Origin: Paralithodes platypus
Lineage: Eukaryota > Arthropoda > Malacostraca > Decapoda > Lithodidae
Assembly: GCA_032716605.1 (NCBI GenBank)
Contig: CM064512.1
Coordinates: 29,078,640-29,142,639 of the forward strand
Direction: 5' to 3'
DNA: 64,000 bases
Shown here: positions 1 through 11,799 of the stretch, piece after piece
Layout: every line of letters begins with the position of its first letter
Position numbering within the stretch: position 1 is the first letter of the stretch
Notes under the pieces: generated by a model
Told to the model about the DNA's origin: nothing
The model's database searches: none
The model's input: only the letters and a program-made list of their open reading frames with translations
Program-made: the position numbers and the translations under genes

Positions 1-397
1 AGGACCGGCTGATTCTGATTTTTTTTTTATTCCAGAAACAATAGCGAATGGGTTAGGAATGAAGGAAAAACAAAAAACAAATTTATCAAAAAGTGCAGAA
101 AATGGTCCTACAGAGCCCCCGAAAACGGATTTTACAAGAGTAAAAAATTGAAGGCAATTTCCCCCCAAAAACATGTTTTTGCGAGCTCATGCGCACGCAG
201 TTGGACTTTGAGAGTTTTCAACCATCGGCATGGGTCCGTGGGATACTTACACAGTTCCCATACAAATCTGAGCCTTCGGGGTGCCATAGGACCGGAGTAA
301 TTAGGACCGGGCCGGCCAGGACGCAAACCATGCTTCGCTGGGGTTTAGCGTTACATACATTGTGGACGCAAACCCTGCGTCGCTGTGTCTCTGTGGG
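1..397. repeat. TTAA-flanked MITE, family 1, copy 1 (left end outside window)
   Basis: This is the same repeat as 45125-45562. From about base 30 the two share long matching blocks (around aatagcgaatgggttagg, cctacagagcccccgaaaac and gactttgagagttttcaacc). The right end reads ...ctctgtggg followed by TTAA at 398-401, the target site of piggyBac-type transposons. Two direct repeats beginning gacgc lie 45 bp apart just inside the right end. The first roughly 45 bp of the element fall before the window. There is no coding capacity, and ORFs through it are incidental. Confidence 0.75.
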
Positions 398-404
398 TTA
401 AAGA

Positions 405-1171
405 AAATCGCAAGAGCTCAGGAACATATTTCTGTAGTTGTTCATACACTGTGTACTACTGACCACTCTATTATTGTTAAATCAACAACATTCAGTACAG
501 TACACTTGCATTTACTTTGCAGAGCCTACGGAGAACATGGCTGACTGAAATAAAACATATAATGTATAATATACTGTATATATACTGTTTATTTCGATAC
601 CCCATAGTGTAGGTTCTCGTGTGTGGGAGCGAAATAACTATGCATATAATTATAACGTGAATGGTTCCCAGAGATACCTTAGGCTGCGTGCGGGGCTTGA
701 AGAGTAGCTTTACCATATCTGTAATTATTTCTATTACATATATTTTTTCTATACGCCTATATATTTACTCACACTCCAGGTGACATTATTTAAATTTACG
801 TTGATCATGTCAAATTCCTAATGTAAAAGGGTATTTATGTGGTGGAGTGATGATGCTACTGAGCTGATAACCAAATGTAATATGAACAATCCTAAATGGA
901 TTGAAAAACTCTGCATGGATCTTAAAGTACTAAGCAAATGCTCAGCCATGGATGCCTCTTCCATACACACCTCTAATGTGGTCCAACCTTCGGTGCACCT
1001 GGTTAAGAGTTGCTTGCAGCTTGATTGCCAGCTTCGTCAGTGTTGTGATGACTCCAATACCAGGATAGCTTCACCATGGAGGGCGTGTGGGCCTGATCAA
1101 GCTGCCCGAGGTGTTGTAAAGGACTGGATATGAGTCAGTAGTCAGCTGGGTGCAACACAACAATAACTCTC
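405..1171. other. No gene recognised
   Basis: This AT-rich stretch lies between two TTAA-flanked MITEs. It contains one 98-codon open frame (837-1133, +) with no recognisable motif and no repeat partner in the window. I do not support it as a gene. Confidence 0.5.
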
Positions 1172-1175
1172 TTAA

Positions 1176-1655
1176 CCCTTAAAAAGCGGCTCACCACATA
1201 AGTCGTTTTTAATAAAGCTGGACTATGTGGCGGCGCTCGACATAGGTCGAGTGGCAATTTCAGCACGTAATGTTGCTGAGAGAGAGAGACAAGTGGTGGC
1301 AGGAGACTAGCGAGCGTATGACTGCTCCAGACCACCGCGGCGAACCTACTGACACGAATCTCAGCTCCCTCCTCCCTCTCTCACTCGCTACATACTGAAT
1401 TATATGGGGAAAGTACCGAATTACCTGCTTTTTGCACTCGCGTTGCACGGTTATTGCAAGAAAACTATCCATCATACAAGGATCGTTATGGTGTCATTCG
1501 AAAGCTCTGTTTATGCCCTTTCAGGGATAGATACTTGTTTTACGTTCTGGGTCTTGTTTAGGCATGAAAATGATCACGTAAACAGCCCTATTTTGGCTAA
1601 AAACACCCCGCTGGGCGGTACATATAAATAAACCGCATAGGCCGCTAAAGAAGGG
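1176..1655. repeat. TTAA-flanked MITE (piggyBac-type ends), 480 bp
   Basis: TTAA at 1172-1175 and 1656-1659 flanks ends that are inverted copies: CCCTT...AGCGGC on the left, and GCCGCT...AAGGG on the right. Inside the left end a motif of the form (c/g)acata(a/g)gtcg occurs at 1195 and again at 1239, 44 bp apart. The second copy sits in a 16-bp palindrome (ctcgacataggtcgag). There is no transposase inside, so it is non-autonomous. It could instead be an internally deleted piggyBac copy. Confidence 0.75.
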
Positions 1656-2099
1656 TTAATCACGCTTCTGAACACATAGTTTACGAAGTTGATTTCACCG
1701 TAGCAACTAGCAAAAATTCAAAAAATCTGTAACGCCAAATCCATCACCACTCCGATAAATGCCTCCCGCTCGACTCAACCAACAACAAAACTTGCCACCC
1801 CCCCACCCCAGCGACTTCAACGCCGCCTAACAACTTATCCGCCCTACCGCCCAAAATCCTTGCCACGCCTCCTGCTTCAGTAACTTTAACACCGCCTCAC
1901 AACCTATCCAACCTAACCCCCACCACAATAATCTCCAGCTCACTTCCTCAACTCTATCAGCAACCCACCATCATCAGCCCCGCAGTCATAAATCAAAGTA
2001 TGTCCATCCCTCCCAGACACCAACAGTGGGTACCCCTCCCACAGCATAACATGATCCTAAACCCCCCAAAAACCAACACCTGTATGGAGCGCTGCAGAA

Positions 2100-3968
2100 T
2101 TCAACCCGCCCTATTATCATCCAAAATTAACGCCATCCTAATTGTCAACATATCGGAGGAAGTGTTGACACTCCCAAAAGGCATCAAAATTGGGGACCTC
2201 GAAATGTTCGACGACGTAGACTCCACCCCAATCAAACAAGCCCCTCCCCACCATACTTCCACCCCTTTCCTTAAACCCCGCTGCAAAAGCAACAAATGAA
2301 CCAAGTACGGCATGAGTTCGCCGACGTCTTCGCCCAAACACCCGTTGAAATAGGAAAAACCCATATGGAGGAACACCTCATCCATACCACAGGCCCGCCC
2401 ATCCGTCAGCCCTCCCACAGAAAAAAAACACTACAAAGACAGGAAGAGGACCGCCAGGTCCAAGAAATGTTGGATGCCGGCATTGCCACGCCCTCTGTCA
2501 GTCCCTGGTACTCCCCCGTAGTGCTGGTAAAAAAGAAATATGGATCCACCCGTTTTTGCGTCGATTATAGACGCCTAAATGACGCGACCATCAAAGACGC
2601 AACTCCATTACCTGGAATCGATGACTCGCTAGACTCACTCCATGGCTCAAAATGGTTCACCACCATCGACCTCCAAGCCGGGTACTGGCAAGTCCCTATC
2701 AAACCCAAACACCAACAAAAAACAGCCTTTTCCACAAACGGAGGACATCTTTATGAATTCAATGTCCTCCTCTTCAGTCTATGCAATGGTCCTACAACGT
2801 TTTCCAGCATCATGGAGTCAGTACTAAGAGGATTAACTTGGGAAACCTGTCTAGCGTACCTAGATGACGTCATCGTGTACGCGAAGACTTGGCCCGAGCA
2901 TATTCAGCGACTCCGGCAATTTCTCCAACGCATGAGACAGGCAGCATTAAAGCTAAAACCATCAAAATGTGAGATTGCCCGGAAGACAGTAGATTTCTTG
3001 GGACACGTAATCTCGGAAAAAGGCATCTCCCCAGCCCCTCGTAAACTATCCGCCATAGCAGCCCAAACACCCCCTACTACAGTTAAAGGAGTGCGGTCCT
3101 TCCTAGGCCTGGCTACATATTACCGACGTTTCGTACAAAGTGTCGCTACAATAGCCAAACCTCTCCACGAACTCGCCCATAAGTAAACGGAATTTGTATG
3201 GACACCAGAGCGAGACCAAGCTTTCAACACCTTAAAAAACAACTTAGTGAATGCACCTACAGTAGCCTTCCCAGACTATTGGCAACCCTTCAGGTTATAC
3301 ACAGACATATCACTCTACGCCATAGGTGCAGTCCTAGCACAAGTGCAGGACGGGAAAGAGCACATAATAGCCTGCGCCAACTCAACCCTCAATAATGCCC
3401 AATCAAATTATGCAGCCCCAAAAAGAGAATGTTTCGGACGTCATTTGGGCCTTGAATCACTTCCGGTCATTCCTCATCGGCACGAAAGTGGACATCATCA
3501 CTGACCACCGATCTCTACAATGGCTACGTCGGTCGGAAACCAATTCAGCCCTCCTACTATGATGGCGAGAGACACTCGAAGAATACGATTTCGAAATTCA
3601 TTACCGGCCGGGTAAGCTACACACCAACGCCGCAGCCTTCTCCCGCCTACCCGTACCAAATGCCACACCATCTACCCTGGCTGCCCTGACGACCTCAACA
3701 CCAGTCACTCAACCACCCAAAACACCACGAGAAGACACCAAACCAACATTACTACAAGCTTGGCAAATGAAGATCAAACCCAAGTGGATACATAAGGAAA
3801 TTTTTTACCACCTCCATCAGGTCGGTGACCAATTGTACACCGAGTCCGGTCACATCTCCGTCGACCCCCGCACGGCCCTGACCTCATGTTTATCATCCAA
3901 GAAGGCAACGATATACATTTGGGTCAAACAAAAATGTTAAAAACCTTCCAGCAAATGTATTGGACAAA
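2100..3968 (+). pseudogene. pol: Element A reverse transcriptase and RNase H (broken pol)
   Basis: The upstream frame (to 2299) carries a pre-RT linker around LTLPKGIKIGDLE. A frameshift near 2295 leads into a 296-codon RT frame (2296-3186). It shows CVDYRRLN, TTIDLQAGYWQVP and the catalytic YLDD (about residue 188), then LGHVIS and FLGLATYYRRF. A TAA at 3184-3186 interrupts the frame, and RNase H continues in the same frame with YTDIS, where TDAS is usual. A frameshift near 3425-3430 moves RNase H into another frame (ITDHRSLQWL, then NAAAFSR where NADALSR is usual). The start of the integrase zinc-binding region follows (HLGQTKMLKTFQQMYW) and is cut off by element B at about 3968. It is not functional as it stands. 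Confidence 0.85.
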
Positions 3969-4013
3969 TAACCCATCGACCATCCACCATCCTCCTACTT
4001 TCTCTATCCTAGT

Positions 4014-5360
4014 TTCAAAGCCAAAGGCGGATGTTGTGCATATGTGCACAACAAACTCACTTGCTCTCGTGTTCCCGATTTCGACTCCTCTGAATTCTCA
4101 ACTTTATGGCTCAAACTTTCCTGTCATTCTCTTACTAAATATTTCTGTGCTGTCTATCTTTCCCCTAACTCTACCAACTTTCCAAAATTCTTTGACTATC
4201 TAAACTCTACAGTGGAACACATTCTATCCATTTCTCCTTTCTCAGAAATCTCCATCTTAGGAGATTTCAACGTTCACCACCGCCAATGGCTCTCCTCTCA
4301 CACTACTGATCCACCTGGTGAACAAGCCAACGTCTTTTCTACCCTAAATGACCTAGAGCAGTTAGTTCAGCAACCCACCCGTATCCCGGATCGCATCGGA
4401 GATCGGCCCAACATTCTTGACTTGTTTCTAACTTCTAACCATTCTTCTTATACTGTCAATCTTTTCTCTCCTTTGGACTCCTCCAACCATAAACTTATCT
4501 CTGTCACCTGTCCTATCTCTCCAGTACGGCCACCCTATCCTCCTAGCCGGCGGCGCTTGTGGCACTTTGGCGCTGCCGACTGGGAGGCTCTCCGGCAGTA
4601 CTTCTTTGATTTCCCATGGAATGATTTCTGCTTCCGTGGCCGAGGACCCTCGGAGAGTACTGAACGCATTACCGAGGTAATCCTATCGGGCATGGAAGCA
4701 TACATTCCATTCTCTTTCTCTCAGACTAATGCTAAAAATTCTTGGTTTACTCACGCCTGTTCTACTGCTGTCCGCAATAAGGAGGAAGCATTCAAACGGT
4801 ACCGACGCCTTAAAACTCAAGACTCTCATTCTTCCTATGTTTCTGCCCGGAATCAAGCCAAATCTGTTCTTCGACTTGCCAAACACTCTTTCATCAATAA
4901 TAAATGCACTGAACTATCCAACTCTAGCTCTTCCCAAGCTTTCTGGCATCTAGCCAAAAACCTCTCCAACAATTTCTCTTCCTCGTCTTTCCCTCCCCTT
5001 TCCCACTCTGATGGCACAACCATCACTTCTTCCTCTGACAAAGGTAAACTCTTCGCTCAAACTTTTGCTAGAAACTCCACCTTGGATGATTCTGATGCTA
5101 CTCCTCCCTCTCCACCCTCCTCTCTCTTACTTATGCCTAATATCCTAATTTCTTCTAAAGATGTACTTTCTACCCTCTCTGGGCTTAACACTAATAAGGC
5201 GTATGGTCCGGACGGTGTTCCTCCTGTTGTTCTCAAAAACTGTGCTTCCGTGCTGACTCCCTGCCTAGGCAAACTCTTTCGTCTCTGTCTATCCTCTAAC
5301 GTCTTCCCTTCATGCTGGAAGTTTGCTCACATTCAACCTGTCCCAAAGAAGGGTGACTGC
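4014..5360 (+). pseudogene. Element B endonuclease and N-terminal part of RT
   Basis: The open frame (ATG at 4044, though the endonuclease starts before it) encodes the C-terminal two-thirds of an APE-type endonuclease: ILGDFNVHH (GDFN motif), [10 protein letters not shown] and SSNHKLIS with the catalytic-type His. A linker and the start of RT follow, with [15 protein letters not shown] and [13 protein letters not shown]. The frame runs open to the target duplication of element C at 5356-5360 and would resume at 20211 in the same frame. The N-terminal endonuclease residues are missing because of 5' truncation. Confidence 0.85.
5356..5360. repeat. Target-site duplication of element C (actgc), left copy
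   Basis: The actgc here matches 20206-20210 beyond the right LTR. Removing one copy and everything between restores an open RT frame across the join (GDC followed by SQPSNYRP), which proves the insertion point. One extra t at 20205 separates the right LTR end from its duplicate. Confidence 0.85.
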
Positions 5361-7181
5361 TGTTACGATCCAGATTTTACAAGACACAGGGCTCTTCATC
5401 ATTGGACTAGATAAGGCTAAATGCAACAACGGTAACACTAGTTCCAACCCCTGCCTTAACCACTGGAGAACAAAACACCTATATCGCCCTGAGTCGTGCC
5501 TGGACAACGAGGTATCCTATGACTCGGTAAAAGGTGCACACTATAGGCTGATGATCACTGAAGCAGCCTATACTCATACAACATACGATTACTTTATTAA
5601 GGTATACAAGGAAAAAGATAGATAGCGTAATTAAATCGCAGCAACGATTTAATAGCAAACTAGAAGAAGGATAATTAACGTTACGTTAAATAATCAGTAA
5701 ACTGTCACTCCTGTCTAAAAGAAAGTGAAACAAAGAAAGTCCTAAAGCATCATGCCAGAATCTTCTGCAAAAGTCAGATGCAACTAAGAAGTACGTCTCG
5801 GATTCTGAACTGTGTATTATTACTGTGGGAACATATATAGTGTAGGGACATACGGTGTTATCTGGCACAGGTGTTATTATAAAACAGTCGGCTGTCTAAA
5901 CTCTAACCACAAAAAGATGTGCTTTCTCCCACCAGGCACTAGCCTGCTCTGGTTGGGTCTCTCAGCAACAATCACGACTTACTATAAACATAAGAAGCAA
6001 TAATGCTGCACACATATACACAATGAGATTATAAACCCTAATCGGGGGTCTGCCAGGTGGACGAAGTCTAGCAGGGGAGTCGTAGGCTAAGCTACCTGGG
6101 CCGAGCCACCTGCTCGGTAGCCTAGTGTCGTTCTCAAGTCTGTGCGCCTAGTTACATTAAATGACGGGGTGTTCTCTTGAGAGATCCAGGTCTCGTGTAC
6201 CTGGTTCTCTACTGGCGACCCTCCTAAGTCAAAAGCTAACGAGCTAGCATAGTGCTGGGTGGACTAGGCCAACGCCCTCACGCCAACACAGTGCTAGGCT
6301 CTAAGGTACTCAGAGAAGAAAATGACCTAGGCCTCCGCAGGTATCCGGTACAGTTGCATAGGCTCAACGAAGTCTATGCTCATAGGAAACTGTAACCTGA
6401 TAGCCTCTCCCCAGTCTAGCATCGACTGACCTGGCAGACACCCAAGAAAATAAGGTTGGGGCAACACAATGAGTATGTCAAACCTCCCCAAGCCAAAATG
6501 GATAACCCTCTGATCCAAAATGCCTAACTAATTACATATAATATCTCTGAGAGCTCGCTGTATAATACAGTGACGGATATATGAAATCAACGTCAAGGGG
6601 AAGGGCAGTTAATTAATAGTAGGATATACAGAGAGAAGAAGGTAAGCAGTGGTAGAGAAAGTTCGCAATAGGGGGGTGAGGTGGGCTGATAGATTGCAAA
6701 GGGATGTTAGCATTACAGCACTACGAGGAGCTCTGCCCGTGGAAGTCACAAGGGAGTGCATGCGTGTAGGCGCACCCATACCCGACGCGGCAGGAAAGCG
6801 GTGACGGGGCAGGAGGGAGGAGCCCGGCGACGAATCAGGCGCCAGAGAGATGACGTAACTAACCAAGTTGCACGATATCAGTCCGCCAATACCACCCAGC
6901 TCTGGTTTCTCTCTCTCTCTCTCTCTCACTCACTCACACTCTCCAACTTCCACGAGTCATCTAATACATTAAATCTATGATGGCTGGTATAAAATACAAT
7001 GCATTGTCACAGGTAAAAATAAATAGTATTTCTGGACTACCTGTGACACTATGATGCACTAGGAAGAAACTAGAACTTAATCAATAAACTACAGCCCATA
7101 ACACTGCCTGGGGAGAGGGGAGAAGAGGATGGGGAGCCAACCGCTGCCCCCTCGTGGTCGCTGGGGAGCTGACGTGCGTCA
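5361..7181 (-). repeat. Element C 3' LTR
   Basis: This 1,821-bp sequence matches 18386-20204 along its whole length. Visible differences include cagatttta versus caggttcta at the outer end, and small indels near 6165 and 6905. It starts tgttacgatcc and ends gcgtca. A CT microsatellite lies at about 6908-6930. Open frames inside it (for example 5812-6003 and its counterpart 18835-19026) recur only because the LTR is duplicated. Confidence 0.9.
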
Positions 7182-7195
7182 CCCCCCCCAAGATA
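7182..7195 (-). promoter_or_regulatory. Element C polypurine tract
   Basis: On the minus strand this reads as a purine run ending in eight G, directly before the 3' LTR. That is the standard primer position for plus-strand DNA synthesis in LTR elements. Confidence 0.75.
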
Positions 7196-7569
7196 TTAGA
7201 CACTTAACATTAGGCAAGTTCTGATATCTGAAATCGGCGAGTGCCGGCACACGTCACCTAACCTCCCCACCCCAGCACAATAATATAGCATATAGGTTTC
7301 ACAAAAAAAACATACCTATAATATGAAACAAACTTACATATTTACCCCCTCAACACAATAGCAAAACTTAAAATTGTTACGCTCCGAAAGCGAGTTCTAC
7401 GAAACTCAGCCCACTAATAGCTAGTGCTTCAGCTGTAACAAAACATACTTAAATTTACTATAACAGAAAGAGTTTTTTATGTTGATTTTAAATGTTATTG
7501 TTGTTTTTGTTCGGCTTTAAATATATGTAGCCTATTTTCCTCCACGCAACCCACACAACCTGTGGCCAT

Positions 7570-9491
7570 CTATACCTTGTCCTTCACCCTCAAGAGACAG
7601 TCAGCTATAACGTTATCACAACCGGCAATATGCCTGATATCAAGATTGTATTCTTGGAGCATAAGTGACCACCGTGTCAGCCTCATCTTCCGGTTGTGGA
7701 ACTGGTTGAGGAACTTTAGAGGGTGGTGATCTGTGTAAATGACCACGACCGGGCCGAAGGCTGGAACATACACCTCAAAGTGCTTCAAAGCAAGCACAAT
7801 CGCCAACAACTCTTTCTCGATGGTAGAATAGTTCCTCTGAGCGGAGTTGAACTTTTTAGAGTAAAAGCTGACGGGGTGCTCCAGACCCTCGTCGTCCGTT
7901 TGCAAGAGGACTGCACCGGCCCCAACACCACTGGCGTCTGTCGCCAGCTGAAAACTCCTTGTAAAGTCCGGCGCCCTGAGAATAGGATGGGTGCATAGTA
8001 AGTGCTTCACTAACCCAAACGCCTTTTCACACTCAGGTGACCACCGAAACTTCACCGTCTTTGCCAAAAGGTCAGTCAGGGGAGCAAGAACAGTCGAATA
8101 CCCTTGTATAAAGCGTCTGTAGTAGCCTATCATGCCTAGAAAGCGCATGATCTGACGCTTGGTGGTTGGCCTGGGAAACCGATGTAAGGCCAGTATCTTG
8201 CTCTGGGGGGGGGACACCCGTCCCAAACCTACAACAATGCCAAGATACTGCACAGTTGCCTGCACAAAGTCGCATTTCCCCAGGTTCACGACCAACCCAG
8301 CTTCACACAGCTTCCGAAACAAGATATTAAGATGCTCGCAGTGACTACCAAAATCAGTATCATAGACAATGACATCATCGAGATATACAGTACAATTGGG
8401 AATGTCACTAACAATATCATTCATCAGACTTTGGAAGGTAGCAGGTGCGTTTTTCAACCCATAAGGCATGACATTGCACATATATGTCTTGCCGTCCACA
8501 CAAAAGCCGCATACCTCCTTCGCTCGCGCATACAGGGGCACCTGCCAATAACCCTTCATCAGGTCGACCTTGGCATTCCCGATTTTGTCAACACTGTCAT
8601 CGACGCAAGGAAGGGGGTAAGGATTGGTGGCGGTCAAGCCATTAAGTCTGCGAAAGTCTATACAGAAACTCACCTTCCCATCTGGCTTAGGCTGCAGAGT
8701 TACCGGGGAGGTCCAACGCACCGGCCCTTCCTTAATCAGCCCTCTCTCTATCATATACCTCAGCTCCTCCCGGAGGGCTGGCAATTTGATAGGAAGCACA
8801 CGATATGGCACTGACTTGAAGGGCGGGTTGTCTCCCACATCAACATCATGCACCGTCTGAGTTGTGAGGCCTGGGTGCTCCGCGCAAACAGCGGGGTATG
8901 ACTGGAACAGGTGGCACACGGCTGCACGCTGTTGCTCAGGCAGGTGCTCAATAGCCTGCTCTGCCACCTGAACACAATTCCCCGCCCACTGTTCCGCAGA
9001 AACATGGCAATCCCAGCTATCTTCCCCCAGAGCATGACTATCTCCCCCTCCTTCTCCACCTTGGCCGCTGCAGACCAACACGGGGACAGTGAGAGGCTCT
9101 GAGGGGCACCTCACAAACTCCTTCATCAAGTTCACATGGCATAATTGATGTTTCTTACGCCGGTCAGGGGTTCCAACAAGATAATCTAGGTCCGACAGCT
9201 TCTTAGTGACAAAATAAGGATCCGTATACTTTGCTGACAGTGGATGACCTGGCAGAGGCAGCAACAACATAACCTCCTGCCCCACCCCAAACTCCCGGAG
9301 CTTCGTCTTCACATCGTAACGGTCCTTCATTTTCGCCTGAGAGTCTACCAAATTCCTCCCTACCGACTCCATACAATTTACCATCCTTTCACGACTCTCG
9401 AGAACGTACTTCAACACTGAGCATGGTTTCTGCAGACCTTCCCATATCTCTTTCACTATGGACAGTGGACCCCTGACGTTATGGCCAAAAA
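7570..9491 (-). pseudogene. pol: Element C reverse transcriptase and RNase H
   Basis: This is the C-terminal part of Pol and lies downstream of the integrase. In order it shows the integrase C-terminal tail and linker (VGQEVMLLLPLPGHPLSAKY, SDLDYLVGTPDRRKK), then RT with WTSPVTLQPKPDGK, CIDFRRLNG, MKGYWQVPL, MPYGLKNAPATFQ and the catalytic YLDD (CTVYLDDVIVYD). RNase H follows with ATDAS, the conserved E of STIEKELLAI, and YTDHHPLKFL. It closes with DNVIADCL (usually DALSR-like) and a stop at 7570. The only break from the upstream half is a one-base T insertion in a T run at about 9486-9491. All catalytic residues that I can check are kept. Confidence 0.88.
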
Positions 9492-11035
9492 ACAAGCTGG
9501 TTGGGGCTGAAACCCAAACTCTCACCAGGTACTTCTCTCGCCGTGAACAACACATAAGGCAGCCCCAGATCCCACTCCTTGCCATTCTCCAAGCAGTAAC
9601 ATTTAAGCATACTCTTGAGGGTCGAGTGCCACCTCTCAAGTGCTCCCCGACTCTCGGGGTGATAGGCAGATGAAACGACAGAGCATATGCCATGCTGCTG
9701 GAGAGTTTGTTGGAATAGGTTGGAAGTGAAATTTGACCCCTGGTCTGACTGCACTTCTCGCGGGTACCCGTATCTTGAACAGTAAAGCAGCAAGTTCTTG
9801 ACCACAGTCATAGCGGAGCCATTACGCATGGGGTAGGCATCCGGGTATCTCGTAGCAACATCCATTATAGTCAATAAGAATTTATTCCCAGCACTAGTAG
9901 GTGGTAGAGGGCCAACCATGTCCACAATTATCTTACTAAAAGGCGGCCCAATGACAGGAATGGGGTACAACGGAGCCTTGGGTATCACCTGGTTGGGCTT
10001 TCCTACAGTCTGGCACGTTACACACCCTGCAACCCATGCACCAACATCTGCCCTCATCCCTGGCCACCAGAACAATCTACCCAACGCCGCTACCGTCTTA
10101 CTGACCCCCAGGTGCCCTGCCACTGGCACATCATGAGCCAACAGCAGTAGGTTTTCACGACACCCACTCGGCACAACCAGCTGGTCTACTACCCTCACAC
10201 CACCCTCCCACTTCGATTTGGGGTCTAGATACCGTCTGTACAAATTTATCTCGTATCGGAAGAAATCCCCCGGCTTAGCATCCCCATCTTCTTCGAGGTC
10301 CATTGCACCATGACTGTAACTTTGGAGCTCAGGGTCATCAATCTGAAGTCTACTGATATCTGCAGGTGTCAACGCATCAAGCTGCTCCCGGAGCACTTTG
10401 CTACACTCACCGATACTAGACTTAGAGACCCGATCTTGCCTGGCTACAAAACGGCTCTGCCGTGGAGTCTTCACTGGCCCTGCCTGTTCACCCAGTAATA
10501 CAGGCTCAGGGTCCACTCCAGACAATAATAATGGTGCCAATACTGAGTCCCCCAGAAGAGCCGCGGAATCAACACCCTGAAATCCACCTTTAGCTACTTT
10601 CCTCGGACCTTTCCTCCGCTGATCTGAAGACTCAGACAATGGTTGTGACTGAACTGATGCGCGAGAACGGGTGACTGCACAGGCCATCTGTTTAAGCTGA
10701 CACATCTCGACCCACTCCCGATTCTCCCTATTAACGTCGGCTGCCCTCTCGGCAACAATTAAAGGTGGAACCTCCGAAGTGAGCACTGCAAAGTCGTTCC
10801 CCAGAAGGAGGTGGACGCCCTCAACTGGCAAGCTCTCTACGATCCCAACATCAAGTTCACGACACACACCATCCACCTCCAGCTCCAACCTAATCAACGG
10901 GTATGACCTGGTAGCATTGATACCCTGTACCACAACAACCCGAGCCGCGTTTATAGGTTTGCCTGTGAAATTTTTAAGAAGTGTCTGTGATGTCCCAGTG
11001 TCACGCAACAATTTGACCTAATGTTTAGTATTCCC
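9479..11035 (-). pseudogene. pol: Element C protease and integrase
   Basis: The frame opens at the retropepsin DTG (residues 4-6 of the 510-codon frame starting at 11011), with LLLGND at 68-73. A 200-residue linker follows. The integrase HHCC zinc finger has H293, H300, C330 and C333, and the DDE core has D364 (IIVDMVGPL), D423 (QSDQGSNF) and E459 (GALERWH). A TAG just upstream, at about 11012-11014, stands where related copies have a sense codon before the protease (HEV/HKV), so the link to gag is broken by one stop. The integrase directly follows the protease with no RT between them, which is the diagnostic GmR1-like order. The frame ends in the T insertion shared with the downstream half. 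Confidence 0.88.
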
Positions 11036-11086
11036 CCAGCTCACAAGCCCGCGCCCTCGATGGCTGCAAAAAGTGTCTTGGACAGG

Positions 11087-11215
11087 TAGTATATGGTGTT
11101 ATGTAATTTCGTGGAAATTTCATATAGATTTTTGCCAATGTGTTGTTTTTTTAATGATTATGACCCATTATCTACAAAAATCGTGTTTGGCATTTTTTTG
11201 GATGCCATCTTGGAA
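11087..11215. repeat. Element D left terminal inverted repeat
   Basis: The strongest block (catatagatttttgccaatg, about 11121-11140) pairs with 16566-16585. A second block (gtgtttggcattttt, near 11164) and the following atcttg pair with sequence near 16500-16535. The inverted repeat is imperfect and extends about 130 bp in all. Confidence 0.8.
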
Positions 11216-11353
11216 TAATGGCTGCCATCTTGAATTTTCGGCATAAAATATGGATATTTTGCCCATCTGTGCAAATTGTAAGCCCTTTATACATTATATT
11301 TTGTTTAATTATTAACACAAATGATGACTAAGATGTTTGTATCATGAAATAAA

Positions 11354-11434
11354 GTCATGGCATTCAATATTTTGAATGACAGGACATACTGTAATACAGT
11401 ATGTCCTGTCATTCAAAATATTGAATGCCATGAC
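11354..11434. repeat. 81-bp perfect palindrome in element D
   Basis: Arms of 40 bp read gtcatggcattcaat outward to inward and mirror exactly around a single central base near 11394. It abuts the larger palindrome at 11435. Confidence 0.9.
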
Positions 11435-11799
11435 TGTACTGACTGTTTCATTTGTATTTTCTTGACATACGATGCACTGTCTGTAGTTGTTTTCTATCTT
11501 GCGTCGCTTGGTTTCCATGTTCTGTGAACATAGAAAAAACAATTAGAAAAAACAAAAAAGCAAATGAACAAATTCTCGTAAAATTAGCCGCCATCTTGGA
11601 TTTAGAGGTCTGTATACTATACAGACCTCTAAATCCAAGATGGCGGCTAATTTTACGAGAATTTGTTCATTTGCTTTTTTGTTTTTTCTAATTGTTTTTT
11701 CTATGTTCACAGAACATGGAAACCAAGCGACGCAAGATAGAAAACAACTACAGACAGTGCATCGTATGTCAAGAAAATACAAATGAAACAGTCAGTACA
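11435..11799. repeat. 365-bp perfect palindrome in element D, covering the protein start
   Basis: Two 182-bp arms mirror each other around a single base near 11617 (ggtctgtata c tatacagacc). By eye I find no mismatch. The right arm contains the start codon (11716) and first 28 codons of the transposon protein, so the left arm is an inverted duplicate of that start. Open frames at 11452-11691 (+) and 11543-11782 (-) are mirror images caused by this. Confidence 0.9.

Noticed and set aside
837..1133. 98-codon ORF as a gene
   Set aside because: It has no motif, repeat partner or supporting context, and its length is unremarkable for this AT content.
5812..6003. ORF recurring at 18835-19026 as a conserved small gene
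   Set aside because: It recurs only because it lies in both LTRs of element C. It has no domain.
7723..8860. Plus-strand ORFs in element C pol
   Set aside because: They are shadows of the minus-strand RT and RNase H, which explain the sequence completely.
11452..11782. Identical 79-codon ORFs on both strands
   Set aside because: They are mirror images produced by the 365-bp palindrome. The real start is at 11716 on the plus strand.
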